Source of the DNA: Sitta carolinensis
Lineage: Eukaryota > Chordata > Aves > Passeriformes > Sittidae
Direction of reading: 5' to 3'
DNA length: 64,000 bases
Assembly: GCA_032173965.1 (NCBI GenBank)
Contig: CM063298.1
Span: 9,671,501 to 9,735,500 of the forward strand
Positions within the stretch are counted from its first letter, which is position 1. The number at the start of each line of letters is the position of its first letter. The position numbers and the translations under genes were made by a program. This document shows, piece after piece, positions 47,064-58,949 of the stretch. A model generated the notes under the pieces. It was not told where the DNA came from and did not search any database. It worked only from the letters and a program-made list of their open reading frames with translations.

Positions 47064-49261
47064 CAGGTGAAGGGAGACACAGAGCAACTGCTCCAAGATG
47101 TGAGTGGTTCCCTAAACAGGACGGTGATGATGATGATGATGATGGTGATTACAGGCTGACAGGGGCTCAGTATTTACATCCCCTTATCCAGTCAGACTCT
47201 AAACCCTTCCAGGCTCTGGGAGAGCACTGTTCTCCCCTGACACACTGGAGGAGGCTGTGATTTACCCTGGGGCACGGGGGCTGATCCCCTAGAGGCTCAG
47301 TAACACAGACCATCTGCACACGCACTGCACTGCAGCTTCTCCCCATCCCTTCTTCTCCCCATGCAGGACAAGGAGCAGCCCAGATCTGCAGGGAGATGCA
47401 ATTTTAAGCGGGACTGACGTGCCTCTATGCCAGCATGGGACAGATTAGAATTAGTTTTTGCTAATTTGCTCCACATGGGGCTTTCAGTTTGAATTCTGTC
47501 TCCCGAATCAACAGGCAGACCACCCTCTTGGTATCCTGGCTGCTGCATTTCCCAAAGTGAGGGAAGAATTTCTCATCCCTCCTGTGTTTCCTGCCCACTG
47601 CTCCAAGGAAAGCAGTGTGCAGTCCTCAAGCCTCACAGCTGACCCAAACTTGGGTGATCGTTTCAGAAAACAGTCAGCTCTGAAGTTTGGGAGCAGGAAG
47701 GATGCACAAGCTAGTGATTGTAACTTTCTGATATTTTTTGTTTGTTTCTGCATGAATCCCAATTGTCCTGTTCAGGAGGCAATCCTTAGTAGCCTTGTTG
47801 CTCTTAGCAGAGAACCCAAAATAAGTTTTGCTGGAAAACATCCAGGGTCTCTGATTTTTTTTTTTTTTTTTTTTTGCAAGTAGTCAAGAAACCAACTGGT
47901 GTGAATTTTACTCTTTCTCAGGATGTATTGACATCCTGTGTGCCTTTGCAATCTCTCTGTAGTCAGGTTATCACCTGGAAAATGAGATTACTATCATAAC
48001 AATCCCTCTCATGTCCACAGCAACCTGGGTAAATTGTAGCTATGTAATTTCTCAGCAAAGATCTGGACATTTCCAGCAGCTTCTCAGTCGTTAGGAAGCT
48101 GTTTACTTGGAGCCATAACTATTCCTGAAAATAGACTGAGGTTTTGCAGCAGTTCTAGGAGCCCTGTAGATATTCAAGAGGCCCATATGAACCTCAGGCA
48201 GCAAAGCTCTTGAACCAAAGGCTTGTTTCCCATGACATAAGTCAAAATGAGCCTGAATGTGGCCATAAATGTGGTCATATAAACCCAAAATATCAACACC
48301 AGGGGCTGAATTCTGCCTCGAGCCACTCTGCTGGTAAATGAATAAATTCAAATGAATGAACTAAGACCATTTTTATAATGCTGTCCATTTGCCTGAGAAG
48401 CAGGAACATTTCTTTCTGTCTGAACATTCAGAGGGCTCCCTATTTCATCCTTGCTTTTTAAGATTTTGGTCTTAAAAATTATTCTGATCATTCTGATCCC
48501 GGCCTTGGTGTAAGAGGTAACTTTGTGCTCCTGGATTCTGCCTGTAACGTTGGTTTTGTGTTAATTGCAGTGATGTGTTTGCAGGCAAAGGCTGGGAAAG
48601 CAGGAGGAACAGAGTTTCTCTGGGCTCTTCCAAGCTGGTGTGTCACAGAGTCTATCCTGGTTTTGGTCTAGGTAAAATCTTAGCAGTGCTTCTGCAGGGG
48701 TTTTATAAAAACTGTCAAAAAAAGTGATTCCCTAATCCCTATCTCTAATGGTTCCAACTCAAAGGGTTTCATTTTGTCATTCCCAAGCTGGCATACTTGG
48801 CTTGGTTATTTCAAAGCAGGTGTCTTGGAATTTAATTTCTACTTTTAATTTCTCAAGAGCCTTTTTCACAGCCCCCAAATAAAACTGGACAGAGTTGGTG
48901 AAATATTTTATTTGTTTTCTATGCATCTTTAAAGTTTGTTTTCACTTTGAATTGATCTTTGTGCCTTTCACTCCAGGGAAACAGCAGGAAAGGAATCATT
49001 TATTCACCTGCTTCTGGGGTTTACCTTTCTCCCAGGGCCAACAGAAAGTCAGTCCAGCTTTTACCCCTGCCTGCCCTGCCTCCTAATTTTTATTACATTA
49101 TTTTAATTACTCTTGAAGTCGGCCTTACAGGCTTTTTCAGGGAGGGGTATCCAAGCCTGGGATAAGCACGGAGGTGTCTGGGCATGTGACAGTTTCCCCT
49201 GTGGTTTTCTCTTTTTCCTGCCTGCTGGAAATAAAATGAAAATATACCCCTCACACATATT
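47064..49261. other. single-copy with (GAT)n and T21 runs
   Basis: A (GATGAT)n tract lies at 47123-47150 and T21 at 47855-47875. No gene or transposon recognised otherwise. Confidence 0.45.
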
Positions 49262-49332
49262 ATATGAAATATAATGATTTATATGAAAATATAATGATTT
49301 ATATGAAATATAATGATATATATGAAAATATA
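49262..49332. repeat. AT-rich tandem repeat, ~20-bp unit x3
   Basis: Three units of 'tatatgaaatataatgattt' with small changes, directly before the purine tract. Confidence 0.9.
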
Positions 49333-49361
49333 CCCCTCATGTGTGCTTTGTGCTGTGTCAT

Positions 49362-49678
49362 GGGGAAGGAGGAAGGGAAGGGAAGGGAAGGAAGGGAAGG
49401 AAGGGAAGGGAAGGGAAGGGAAGGGAAGAGGAAGGGAAGGGAAGGGAAGGGAAGGGAAGGGAAGGGAAGGGAAGGGAAGGGAAGGGAAGGGAAGGGAAGG
49501 GAAGGAAGGGAAGGGAAGGGAAGGGAAGGGAAGGGAAGGAGGAAGGGAAGGGAAGGGAAGGGAAGGGAAGGGAAGGGAAGGGAAGGGAAGGGAAGGGAAG
49601 GGAAGGGAAGGGAAGGGAAGGGAAGGGAAGGGAAGGGAAGGGAAGGGAAGGGAAGGGAAGGGAAGGGAAGGGAAGGGA
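49362..49678. repeat. (GGGAA)n pentanucleotide purine tract, ~317 bp
   Basis: Nearly pure GGGAA (AAGGG) units with five or six short interruptions. Runs of GGG every five bases allow G-quadruplex or triplex structures. Long K-G-R-E frames here are artefacts. Confidence 0.98.
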
Positions 49679-50058
49679 GCAGGTTTGCTGTGAGCTCTGG
49701 TCCGTGGTGCAGGGGTGCTCTGGAGGGCTCTGAGAGCACAGCTGAGCTGGATAAAGGCACGGGGAGAGCCCAGTCCTGGCAGGCTGGCTCTGGGGAGCCA
49801 TGTCTGCCCAGGATTCCTGTTCTTCTCAGACTTCTTGTGAGGAGCAGCTCTGGAGGCGTTGCTGGAGATGTTCCTGGGGGTGTTTGGCTGAGATGGTCCC
49901 TGTGTTCCACCTGAGCTTGCTCACAGTGTCACCTTGCTGAGGGGGCTGCCAGCACAGTGCAGGCTGCTCCAGGGCTGGGGCTGCTCTGCACAGGGCAAGG
50001 ACATCAGAGACAGGCAGGGATGGGACTGAAGCATCCCAAGTCCTTTCCATAGTACTGT
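49679..50058. other. single-copy spacer
   Basis: GC-rich; no feature recognised. Confidence 0.4.
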
Positions 50059-50487
50059 TGATGCCGTAGGCTTTAGATTCCATGTTCCCAGGCTGTGCCC
50101 TGCCCTGGGCTGTGTCTCTGCACTGCTCCCCCAGTGCCAGCCAGTTCTGCTCCCAGCTCAGGCACACAGAACAATCCTTGCCCAGCCCAGAGCCAAGGAC
50201 ACCGCTGCAGCCTCAGCCCCACAAAGTGCAACCAGCAGCGAGTGAGGAGAGCAAGCTGGGAGGGTGGGACTGCATCCCCTGGGGCTGGCACTGCCCAATG
50301 GAGCCAGGGTGGGCATGGAGCAGAACTGAGCCAAGGGGCAAACTCCGGACTCAGGGCCACCTTGGCTGGAGCCCTGGCCGGGCTCTTGTGCTGCCCAAGG
50401 TGCAGCCTTGCAAGGGCTTTCAATAAATCCCGGCTTTATTCCTGGGACTCTGCCCAGCCCCTGCTCCAGGAACCTCTTTAGTCATCA
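50059..50487 (+). mobile_element. TGATGCC-family LTR, copy S3 (GC-rich subfamily), sense
   Basis: It runs from TGATGCCGTAGG to CTTTAGTCATCA with a perfect 4-bp duplication CTGT at 50055-50058 and 50488-50491. AATAAA lies at 50422-50427. The core differs from S1 and S2 at only a few positions by eye, yet the first ~45 bases are clearly different. It is a solo LTR. Confidence 0.9.
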
Positions 50488-51260
50488 CTGTCATAAACTG
50501 TCCACTTGAACTCTCTCTGATTTCCTTCTCTTTCCTCCTCCCTCTGTAACTGAGCAGTCTGATACTTCTTTTGTTTGTGTTTTATAACACAAAACACTCA
50601 TGCAAGCTGGAAAGGCTTTACCATTATTTCCCAAACACAGAAATATGTGTCTGCAGTGTGGTGCTTTCCAGAGAAGCATCCACTCAGATGGTGGAGAATT
50701 CATCACAGCCCAGGGTGAGTAATTCCAGTGGCTCATTACTCTTCCAATTACAGACTGGCACTTTCTTTGCAGTCTGAATTTGTCTAATTTTGGTTCCAGC
50801 CATTGGATATTGATATGGCTTTGTCTGTTAGATTAAAGAGAGTTCTGTTGTAAGAGATCTCATCTTTAGTAAGTGTTCTTCATCTTTAATAAGATACTTC
50901 TTCCTCTCCTTTTTGATAAGCTAAATTATTAAGCTCCTTCAGTATCTCAGTGTGAGCAGCTCTACTCCACCCCACAGCCCTCACTCTGTACCTTTGTTTT
51001 CCTCCTGATTTCCTGCTTGGATCCTTCTTGGTTGCCCAATAAACCCACCGCTCCATCATGAGACCTCTGTATGGAACTGGCAGATCTGCCACGTCTGCAG
51101 AGGCACTCGGTGCAGCCGTCTGCATTTAGGCACCTGAACCAAGCCCTGAAAACCCAGAAAGAGGAAAAAAGATCCATCTCTCCTAAAATGATCCCCTGAC
51201 AGGTGTAGCACTAGAACAAAGCTGGCAGCTCCTCTCCTGAGGACATGTTGCTCACTCAAA

Positions 51261-51307
51261 GAGGGAAGGAAGGAAAGGAAGGAAAGGAAGGAAAGGAAGG
51301 AAAGAAG
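51261..51307. repeat. AAGGAAAGG microsatellite
   Basis: About five 9-bp units of ggaaggaaa on the plus strand. Confidence 0.92.
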
Positions 51308-54200
51308 TTTAGCAATTCCAGATTAAGCCATTTCAGTTTTCAGCCACCCTGCTGAGCCAGACGCCCACAGAAGAGGAGAAAGGGGAAATCCTGGCTCTCT
51401 CTCCTTTTCTTTGTTCCCACACTGCTGTGGCTCAGTGCTGGAGTGTTGACTTTGAGGTGCTGTGAGGAACCACTGGATTTTGGCACCAATCCTTGGGCTG
51501 TGTTGGCAGCTTCACTCTACCCCCCTTCCCGAGGTGGTTTCTGTCAGGGACCTCTCCATGGCCTCAAACCAGGTCCAGAACTGGACACCACGTTGAGATT
51601 CTGTAATTGATACACAGAAAGGGGTAAAAATATTGATATCCCCTGATTAATCAATTGATCAAGGCAGCAGCACGGAGCCTTTGTTGTGCCTTACAATGCT
51701 GTTCCTTTCCTTGTGTCACAACAAGGATGTTGTGTTTTGCTGAGTCCTTCCTTGCTTGGGGCCAGTCATTTATCAACAGAGATTTCCATCTTGGCCTAAT
51801 AATTCATCTCTTATTGCAGCCCTCGCTGCTCCCAGGGCCCTTTGTTTCCTCTTATCACAGTCTAATTATTTGGGGAAGGAAAATTTCTGGCTGTCTTGGG
51901 GCCAGTGTCCAAGAGCTCAAGCAGAGCAGAGTCCAGGTAGGGATGTGAGAGTGGGAGGGGTTCCCAGGGGCTCAGAGCCAGGTGCCTCTGGGGCAGGGGG
52001 AGGTTCTAAGAGCCCAGTGGGTCCAGCATGAAACACAAAGTCTCATTTTCTTAGGCTTAACCTTCCCTTTGTGCCTTTGTCACAGCCAAATGTTCCCACG
52101 TACATCACACCCACGCATCTCCCACCACTTTCTCACACACGGACACACTCACACATTCCATTAAGAAATTCTGTAAATTCAGGGGTTTGGTCTGGTTTGT
52201 TGTGTTTTGGGTTTTTTGGGTTTTTTTTTTCCCCTCCCTGGAACAAAAAGATAGTAAGAATTTATATTCCTACATATGTGGCCAGTGCTGGGATGCTGGA
52301 GAGGGGGATGAGTGGCTGGATGAACAGATAGCAATCACAGGAGCATAATTAATAATAATGACAGAAAGGCATCCTGCTCCTAGAAGGAGTACATGCAAAG
52401 CTTTAATCAGCTCTATCCACCACCCAACAGGAGACTTGGGCTAAATCAATTGCTGATTTCTATCAGAAGGGTTGTTCTGACCAGACTGAAAGAGGGATCC
52501 CCTTGGTTCTTTATTTCAAAAAAAAAAAAAAAAAAAAAGAGAGATTATTAATTTATTGTTGATTAACATATCTGTCTAAACCAGGATAATTTCTTTGTCT
52601 TATTCAGTGACTCCAGTGCAGCTCTGAGGACATTTCAGGGAGTTTCCAGTTGGCTTTCCCCTGGATGAACATCCTTTGCTCCTCAATCTGCTGCCTCTAA
52701 AGCTCAGTGCAGAGCTCGGGGATGGCCCTGGACAGCCAAGCTGGGGAGAGAACCATTATTGAGAGCAGAAGGGCTGCAGTCCCTGTGCCACTGCTGTCTT
52801 TGTGCCACACTCATTGCTTCATAAAACACTTTGGAATCACCTGGAGCGTGTGAGGAGCACTTTAAAATCCAACTCCCTCTCAGTCTGTCTTGCAGCCATT
52901 CCCTGGCTCTGAAAGCAGCAATAAATTCAGCTGGGCTGGTTATGGCCACTCACACCACTTCAGAACTGTTCTTTAAAGAGAAGTTCTAAAATCTCCTTGC
53001 TTTATTAAGCATTTCATACATTTGAATTGTCAGTTGATGTATCACATGCAAAAGAGACAGCGACTAGAATAATAACCTTCCCCAGCATTTCATTTTGAAG
53101 CCCCATTTACCTGAGCCTGGCTGCTTCCAATAAATATTTCACAACATGTTTCTCCTCCACAAGTGCACTTACAACTTATGGAGCAAACACAAATGTTTTA
53201 ATTCTGACAAAATGAGCATTTTTTCCTGCACCAGCCTCGATTCAGCACATAGTTTTGTGGCTAAATGGCTTTCTGATTATCGTGTCCCAGGATATTACTT
53301 CAACTGAAGTGATATGAAATGTCATTAAAAAGTAATGTTCCTCTGCTTTGACAATCATATTAGTAAACACTGGAGGCTCTGCAGGTTATATGTCAGGCAG
53401 GCCCGACACTAATGGGTTTATTAACATATACAGTGGCACTTTGTCAAACCTCCTTGTTAATCTAAATTTGCAGGTGACAAAAAGAAAGTGAGCAGGGAGC
53501 AAGAAGATGGTATTTAAGTGCTGTTTAAGTTAAAGGAGCCAGGACACCCAGAGCAAGGTTGGACGTTCCCAGGGCTGCTTCCCTGGATTCCACCAGCCCG
53601 TGCTCCCAGAGGAAATCCTTCTCTGATGGGGAACACAGAACCCATGTGGGAGGGGAGGGAGTGCAGTGGAAAGGGCACAAGTATCTTGGTTCAGAGTTCA
53701 GGGGTGCACTGGGCTCTGCTGGGCTCTGCCAGGGGCAAACACACAAGGGCAAACTCACAGGGGCACGGGGACAAGGCTATCAGGTCCCAGGGACAACTGC
53801 TCTGAAATGTGTTGAGGTATTTGTGCCACCTATAAATAAATCCTTGGGGGTGTGCAGGCAATATTGCTCTGAGTGGTGGAGCTGCGTGGTGATGGAGTCA
53901 GATCTGCCAGGGATTCAGGCAGAGGAAGGAGGGGCACCTGGGATGGAGGAGGGGATGATACCTACATTTTGCTGGTTGTTTCTATTTAATTCTTCCACTA
54001 AAAATAGTGGTACCAGAGGTCTCAAGTGCCAGCCCCCAGGGATAACAGCATTCCAGGCTACAGGGAGCTCCAACAGCGTCACTGATTGTGGCTGGGTACC
54101 AACCCACAGAGGACTCTGGGTTCCTCCTGCACCTTGTTGGCATAAAAACATTCTGAGCCTCCCCTTGCAGAGCCCAGGAGTAGCTGGCCATGTTCTCTAT

Positions 54201-54270
54201 TTCTCTAGCCATGATGTGGCTAGAGAACAACACCACGCCTTGGAGAATCTTGCACCACCAAAGTGGTGCA
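54201..54270. other. two adjacent perfect hairpins
   Basis: TTCTCTAGCCA (54201-54211) pairs with TGGCTAGAGAA (54217-54227) around a 5-nt loop, an 11-bp perfect stem. TGCACCAC (54251-54258) pairs with GTGGTGCA (54263-54270) around CAAA. Function unknown. Confidence 0.7.
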
Positions 54271-54991
54271 GGGCTGACAGGCTCGTGTGCCCTGCCCGAG
54301 TCCTGACAGCAAGGTGGGCACCTTGAGGGCACCACTGAGTCTGGGCACAGCTGAGTTTGGAGTTGTGGAAGACAAACCAACCTCTCTCACCTCCGAGGTC
54401 CTGACTCAGCTGAGAAGAAGGGAAGTCAGGTCCTGGAATTTGTACCCATGGCCAGACTTCAGTCCCCAGGACAGGAAAATCCTGGAGAGATCTGCAGCCC
54501 CCTCTGCACAGCCTGGCAGGTGGGATCCACTGGGATCCATCCCACGGGGATTTCCCTCAGTGTTTCTGTCCCTGGGACAGTGCAGGTCTGTCTGTGGCAG
54601 TGTGGTGTGTAAGGATGTGGGATGGGTGGATCACTGGGGCTCGGGGATCCTCTGGAGCATCCCTTTTCTGTTCAAGAAGCTCCCATTCCTGAAGCCACTT
54701 GAAGCCCAGGGTGCCCTGGAGCTTGGCAAGACGTGCATCCCTGCTGGGCAGATTCACCAGCTGTGGCTGCTGTCCCTGAGCAGCTCTCAGCATTTGGAAG
54801 CCTGAGGCTGGATTGCCCAGCTGAGATTGCAGCTGGGCCCCTGGCACGAGAGCTCCAGCAGGCACAGGGCTGCTGAGGCTGCACAGCCCGGGCAGGAAAG
54901 CCCAGCTGTCCATCCCTGGGTTGTGTTCACCCCTTGTGCTGCCTCAGCAGCAGGTGAAGCAGAGAATCTGGGCAAGAACATCATCCCAGGG

Positions 54992-55330
54992 TGAAGTCTG
55001 GTTTCAGGCCTGAGGTTTCTGATTTTCTAAAGTTCTAGTTTTCTAATGTTTTAGTTTAGTGAAATTCTTTCCTCAGGAAAAGGACATAAACGACAGAATT
55101 GTTTTTGTTATGATATCCACCTTGTGAATTCCTTCTGGGAGGAGGATCTCTCTTGATGTCCCTCTGCTTTGACCAATGCGAGAGAAGAAGTTTGTCTTTC
55201 TCTCACCAATCACATTGGTCCGTGGAAAGCAGTATATAAAGAGAGACATTTTTAATAAAATCAATCTTAACACAACTTTTGAGAAAAACTCACGAGGAGA
55301 GTCTGTGCTGTGTGTTATCTTACAACAACA
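54992..55330 (+). mobile_element. 339-bp solo LTR (paired-CCAAT family, copy C), sense
   Basis: It runs from TGAAGTCTGG to CTTACAACAACA with a perfect 6-bp duplication CCAGGG at 54986-54991 and 55331-55336. Opposed CCAAT boxes (55206-55210 and, inverted, 55214-55218) are followed by TATATAAA at 55233-55240 and AATAAA at 55254-55259. It is the best-preserved copy of the family that also lies antisense at 233-862 and 1281-1600. The 6-bp duplication suggests an ERVK-like class. Confidence 0.9.
55172..55259 (+). promoter_or_regulatory. LTR core promoter: CCAAT boxes, TATA box, AATAAA
   Basis: CCAAT at about 55173 and 55206, inverted CCAAT at 55214 and TATATAAA at 55233 form a compact promoter. 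AATAAA follows only about 14 bases after the TATA box, so the RNA start and the poly(A) signal nearly coincide. Activity is inferred. Confidence 0.6.
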
Positions 55331-55336
55331 CCAGGG

Positions 55337-56426
55337 ATCATCTCTTCCCCTGCCCCTCCACCCCCTGCACCCACCCTCCCTCTGCTCCTCCTCCTGTGAC
55401 TGCAAAAATAGACCAGTTGTGCCACTGTGACAGGTAAATGACAGAGAAATGGGTGTTATAAGCCCTGGGAGTGGATCCTGTCAGTCTAGCCTATTTCTGC
55501 TTTGTTGGCAGATAATTACAATGTGGAAGGGAAAAGTGTTTGCTAAAGCAGGAACTTAATGGGGTTCACAAAGAATGCTTTGTCCAGGCAGCTACTGGAG
55601 TCAATAAAACTCAGTTTGGGCTCCATAAAGCTCTGTAGAGGTTAAAGTCTGAGTTCTGCTGAGTGCTGCCAGGCTGGGAATTTGGGGCTGGCATTCATGG
55701 TTCCTGTCCAAGGCTCCACGGAGAGCTGTGGGGCACAAAGGGCAATGAGGACTCGGGGTTGTATGGGAACAGCTCCTGAGCATCCCAGGCCATGAAAGCT
55801 GGAGGCAAACTGCTGTTTGCCAGCCAAGGAGTTTTGTTGCTGGATTTCACAACAAATCCCTGCTTTGTGAAAGCACCACAAACTCCCAGGGGTTTTCTGG
55901 TTTGGGCACTCATCATTATTAAGTGCATTTGTCTTCATTTGGTCTCTTCCAGCTCAAGCAGTCAGCAAGACTCAGCAGCAAAGGGGTGAAGAGGGGATGT
56001 GGGTTTTTAATGCTGGGCTGTTATTTCTATTTTTGTGATCCCATTCCCAGTACCCAGGTGGGACATTAGTACAGGCTCTGGGTGCCAATCCCAAAATAGC
56101 CAGGGCCCCAAAATGAGCACTTGCAGCACCAGGAGCTTCTCCTGCACTTGCAGCTGTGGCTGTACTTGGTCCTTATGAGCTTTGAATTTCTCCATCTGGC
56201 ATAAAAAGGCCATGGGAGCTGAACAGCTGTGGAATAGGTAACTTTTGGGGGAGGGAGTTCCTGCTCTTTTCTTGTCTTTTCCTTCTATTTTTTTCAGTAG
56301 CTGCATCAGGGGAAAAATATATAGGAAAAGGGAAGAAGGGCCTGGAGGTAACAGGTCAGAAAATACATAGTGAGAAATGAAGTTATTTGGAAAGCAGTTA
56401 TTTGGTTTAAGAGCCAACTTTTTTTT

Positions 56427-56458
<32 letters not shown>

Positions 56459-58120
56459 TTTGGTAAAAAAATGGGAAAAATTAATTTTCTCAAAATATCA
56501 CTTCTTTTCCTTTCTTTAAAAACTTCAGGCAAACTTTTGCTGCTGCCTCTGCTCAGGCTTTGCAATTAAATAACCTCGTTATGTTACAAATCCTGAGACT
56601 CCACGACTCCTACCCTAGTCCATCTGCCAAGCAGAGAGTATTTCTTGACCTTTTAAAGAAAGCCAGAGATAATGAACCATTTGGACTGTAGGATGCCCTG
56701 GCTGCTTGGAATAAAATCAGCGTGGCTGTGAATTTTGGAGAGGAACAAACGTGCAGCCCTGAGCCAGCAGTGTGGCCTGAGCCTTTGTGGTGATCTCCCA
56801 CTGAAGAAAAAGCCATAAAGTCCTTTAAAACAGTTAATAAATCAGAGGTCATGGGCAGAGGGAGGCCTGGGCTGCACAAGGGCTCCAAAAAGTGTTTTGA
56901 AAGGTCCAGAGAGAGAGGATTTGCCTGGCTGCCATTGAGTTTCAGCTTGGAACTAGTGAATTTTTCTCCTTAAAAAAAAAAACCCAGCTCTGGTGAAATG
57001 TGGATGCTGATGCTGCTTAAGGGGAGCTGGGTGTCAGCAGCTGCTTCCCCTGTTGTTGGTGCCATTAGAAATGTGCCAGTGTGTGCCACACGTTTTGCAC
57101 CTCAGGTGTTGGAAGTGCAGTGGTAAAAGAGGCTGCTTTCATCAGTGTTTTCTGTGGTGAGAATGGAGCTGTCACTTAAAATGAAATAGCACTGGGGTTA
57201 TGGTGATTTTTGGCCACAGCTCCCCTGTCACAGCCTGCTTTTCTGCCAAGGAAACACGGGCAGGCTTGCTCTCCTCTAATGGGGAAACCCAAAGCTTTAC
57301 AGAAGGTGGCCACTGCCACGGGGGTGGCACAGAGCCAGGCAGAACAATCCTTCAGGGCCATAATAGGGAATGATTCAGCTGAGGGAAACCTCCAAAGTCA
57401 ATGCTCATAAGGAAACTCCCAGGGCTGTCTCGGTGTCTGGCAGAGTAAAAGGCTGAAGGGGTTTCTCTGAGAGCTCTCCCACTCTCCTCACAGTGTTGGC
57501 TTTCTTCCTTTGAAGCTGAAAATCTTGACACTGCTCTGACACAGCCCAGGCTGCCAGGACATGTTTGTGTTGGGGTCTCCTCGTTGCCTCATCCCCAGGG
57601 GTGAAGCTGGGGCACGAGGAGTGGATGTGCAGGAGCCTGGCTGGTTCAAGGGCTGGCTGGGCTAGAGGAGCAGCAGTTGAAGGAGACTTTGCCTTTACAG
57701 CACCTCCCTACTCTGCCAGGCAAAGGCTGAGGGTGGGGAAGGAAGGGAGGAATATCCTGCTGGGGATGGTCTCCCCCTGCCATGCTCAGAGAGCTGCTGT
57801 GGGGCTGGGCAGGGGCAGCTGGCACGGAGGAGGGGCAGGTGGATTTTCCATCTCCTCTGCTAACTAACCAGCAGCTGAGGGAAAAGCTGGAGGTGCCCAC
57901 ACTTTACAGAAAAATAAAGCCATTTTTGAGCGTGGTAAGTCAGGAGAAAGGATGATATGGTGTGTCAGAGCAGAGTGATCCATGGCCCAGCACAGCCCTG
58001 CACTCTGCTGGGACCCCTGGGAAAACTCCAGAATTCTGGCAAAGCCCAAATCTTGAGATTTGGTAGAGTTGCCCAGAGGTCTGTCTATCCCCCTCCTTGC
58101 TCAGATGGGCACCCACTGGT
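55337..58120. other. single-copy with a 43-base T tract
   Basis: A T tract with one C lies at 56419-56461. No gene recognised; frames of up to 136 codons lack domains. Confidence 0.45.
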
Positions 58121-58949
58121 TTGACATCCCTGGACTGCTTTCCTGGACATCCCTGGACATCCCTGGACATCCCTGGAGATTCCTGGACATCCCTGGACAT
58201 CCCTGGGCATTCTGGACATCCCTGGACATCCCTGGACTCCATCCCTGAACATTCCTGAACATCCCTGGACAGCCCTTGACATCCCTGGACAGCCCTGGAC
58301 AGCCCTGGACTGCATTCCTGGACATTTCTGGACATCCCTGGATATCTCTGGACATCCCTGGACATTCCTGGACATCCCTGGACATTCCTGGACATCCCTG
58401 GTTATTCTGAACATTTCTGGACATCCCTGGGCATCCCTGGGCATTCTGGACATCCCTGGACATCCCTGAACATCCCTTGACATTCCTGGACATCCCTGGA
58501 CAGCCCTGGACATCTCTGGACATCCCTGGACTCCAGCCCTGGACATCCCTGGACTCCAGCCCTGGACATTCCTGGACTCCATCCCTGGACATGCCTGGGC
58601 TCCATCCCTGGACATCCCTGGACATTCCTGGACATCCCTGGATATCTCTGGACATCCCTGGACATCTCTGGACATCCCTGGTTATTCTGAACATTCCTGG
58701 ACATCCCTGGGCATCCCTGGGCATTCTGGACATCCCTGGACATCCCTGGACATTCCTGGGCATTCCTGGACATCCATGGATATCTCTGGACATCCCTGGA
58801 CATTCCTGGACATCCCTGGACATCTCTGGACATCCCTGGTTATTCTGAACATTCCTGGACATCCCTGGGCATCCCTGGGCATTCTGGACATCCCTGGACA
58901 TCCCTGGACATTCCTGGACATCCCTGGACATCCCTGGTCATCCCTGGAG
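58121..58949. repeat. 10-bp minisatellite (CCTGGACATC)n with higher-order units
   Basis: About 80 copies of a decamer with point variants (tggacattcc, tgggcattct, tggatatctc). A variant block starting 'tggttattctgaacatt' recurs near 58400, 58680 and 58840, showing duplication of larger segments. The minus strand is open in all three frames because the unit has no stop codon. A repeat of G-M-S-R-D-V-Q-G-C-P type results; coding use is unlikely. Confidence 0.97.

Larger units (their letters stand above)
50488..54985. other. single-copy region with small repeats, hairpins and AT-rich candidate element
   Basis: It contains a GGAAAGGAA array (51261-51307) and A21 (52518-52538). The AT-rich block 52970-53480 has no repeat ends and resembles conserved non-coding DNA by composition. 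Two perfect hairpins lie at 54201-54270. Open frames at 53559-54326 and 54287-54805 show no recognisable domain. Confidence 0.45.

Noticed and set aside
46198..47064. 288-codon minus-strand frame repeated at 7117-7950, 50095-50481 and 60398-61258
   Set aside because: The shared protein segment lies in the LTR core, which is GC-rich and open in several frames. The frames run into different flanks and show no known domain; the more distant L copies do not keep the frame.
49264..49914. Lys/Gly/Arg/Glu-rich and Leu/Pro/Phe/Ser-rich frames on the two strands
   Set aside because: Produced by the GGGAA tract and open on both strands.
52518..52538. Poly-A tail of a processed pseudogene (also T tracts at 8618, 10615, 47855 and 56419)
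   Set aside because: No recognisable coding sequence or target duplication lies next to any of these runs.
58101..58931. 276-codon antisense open frame with a repeated decapeptide
   Set aside because: The 10-bp unit has no stop codon in any frame, so openness is automatic. No start context, splice site or neighbouring exon supports a gene.
58121..58949. CRISPR-like array
   Set aside because: There are no unique spacers between constant repeats; it is a head-to-tail decamer minisatellite in vertebrate DNA.
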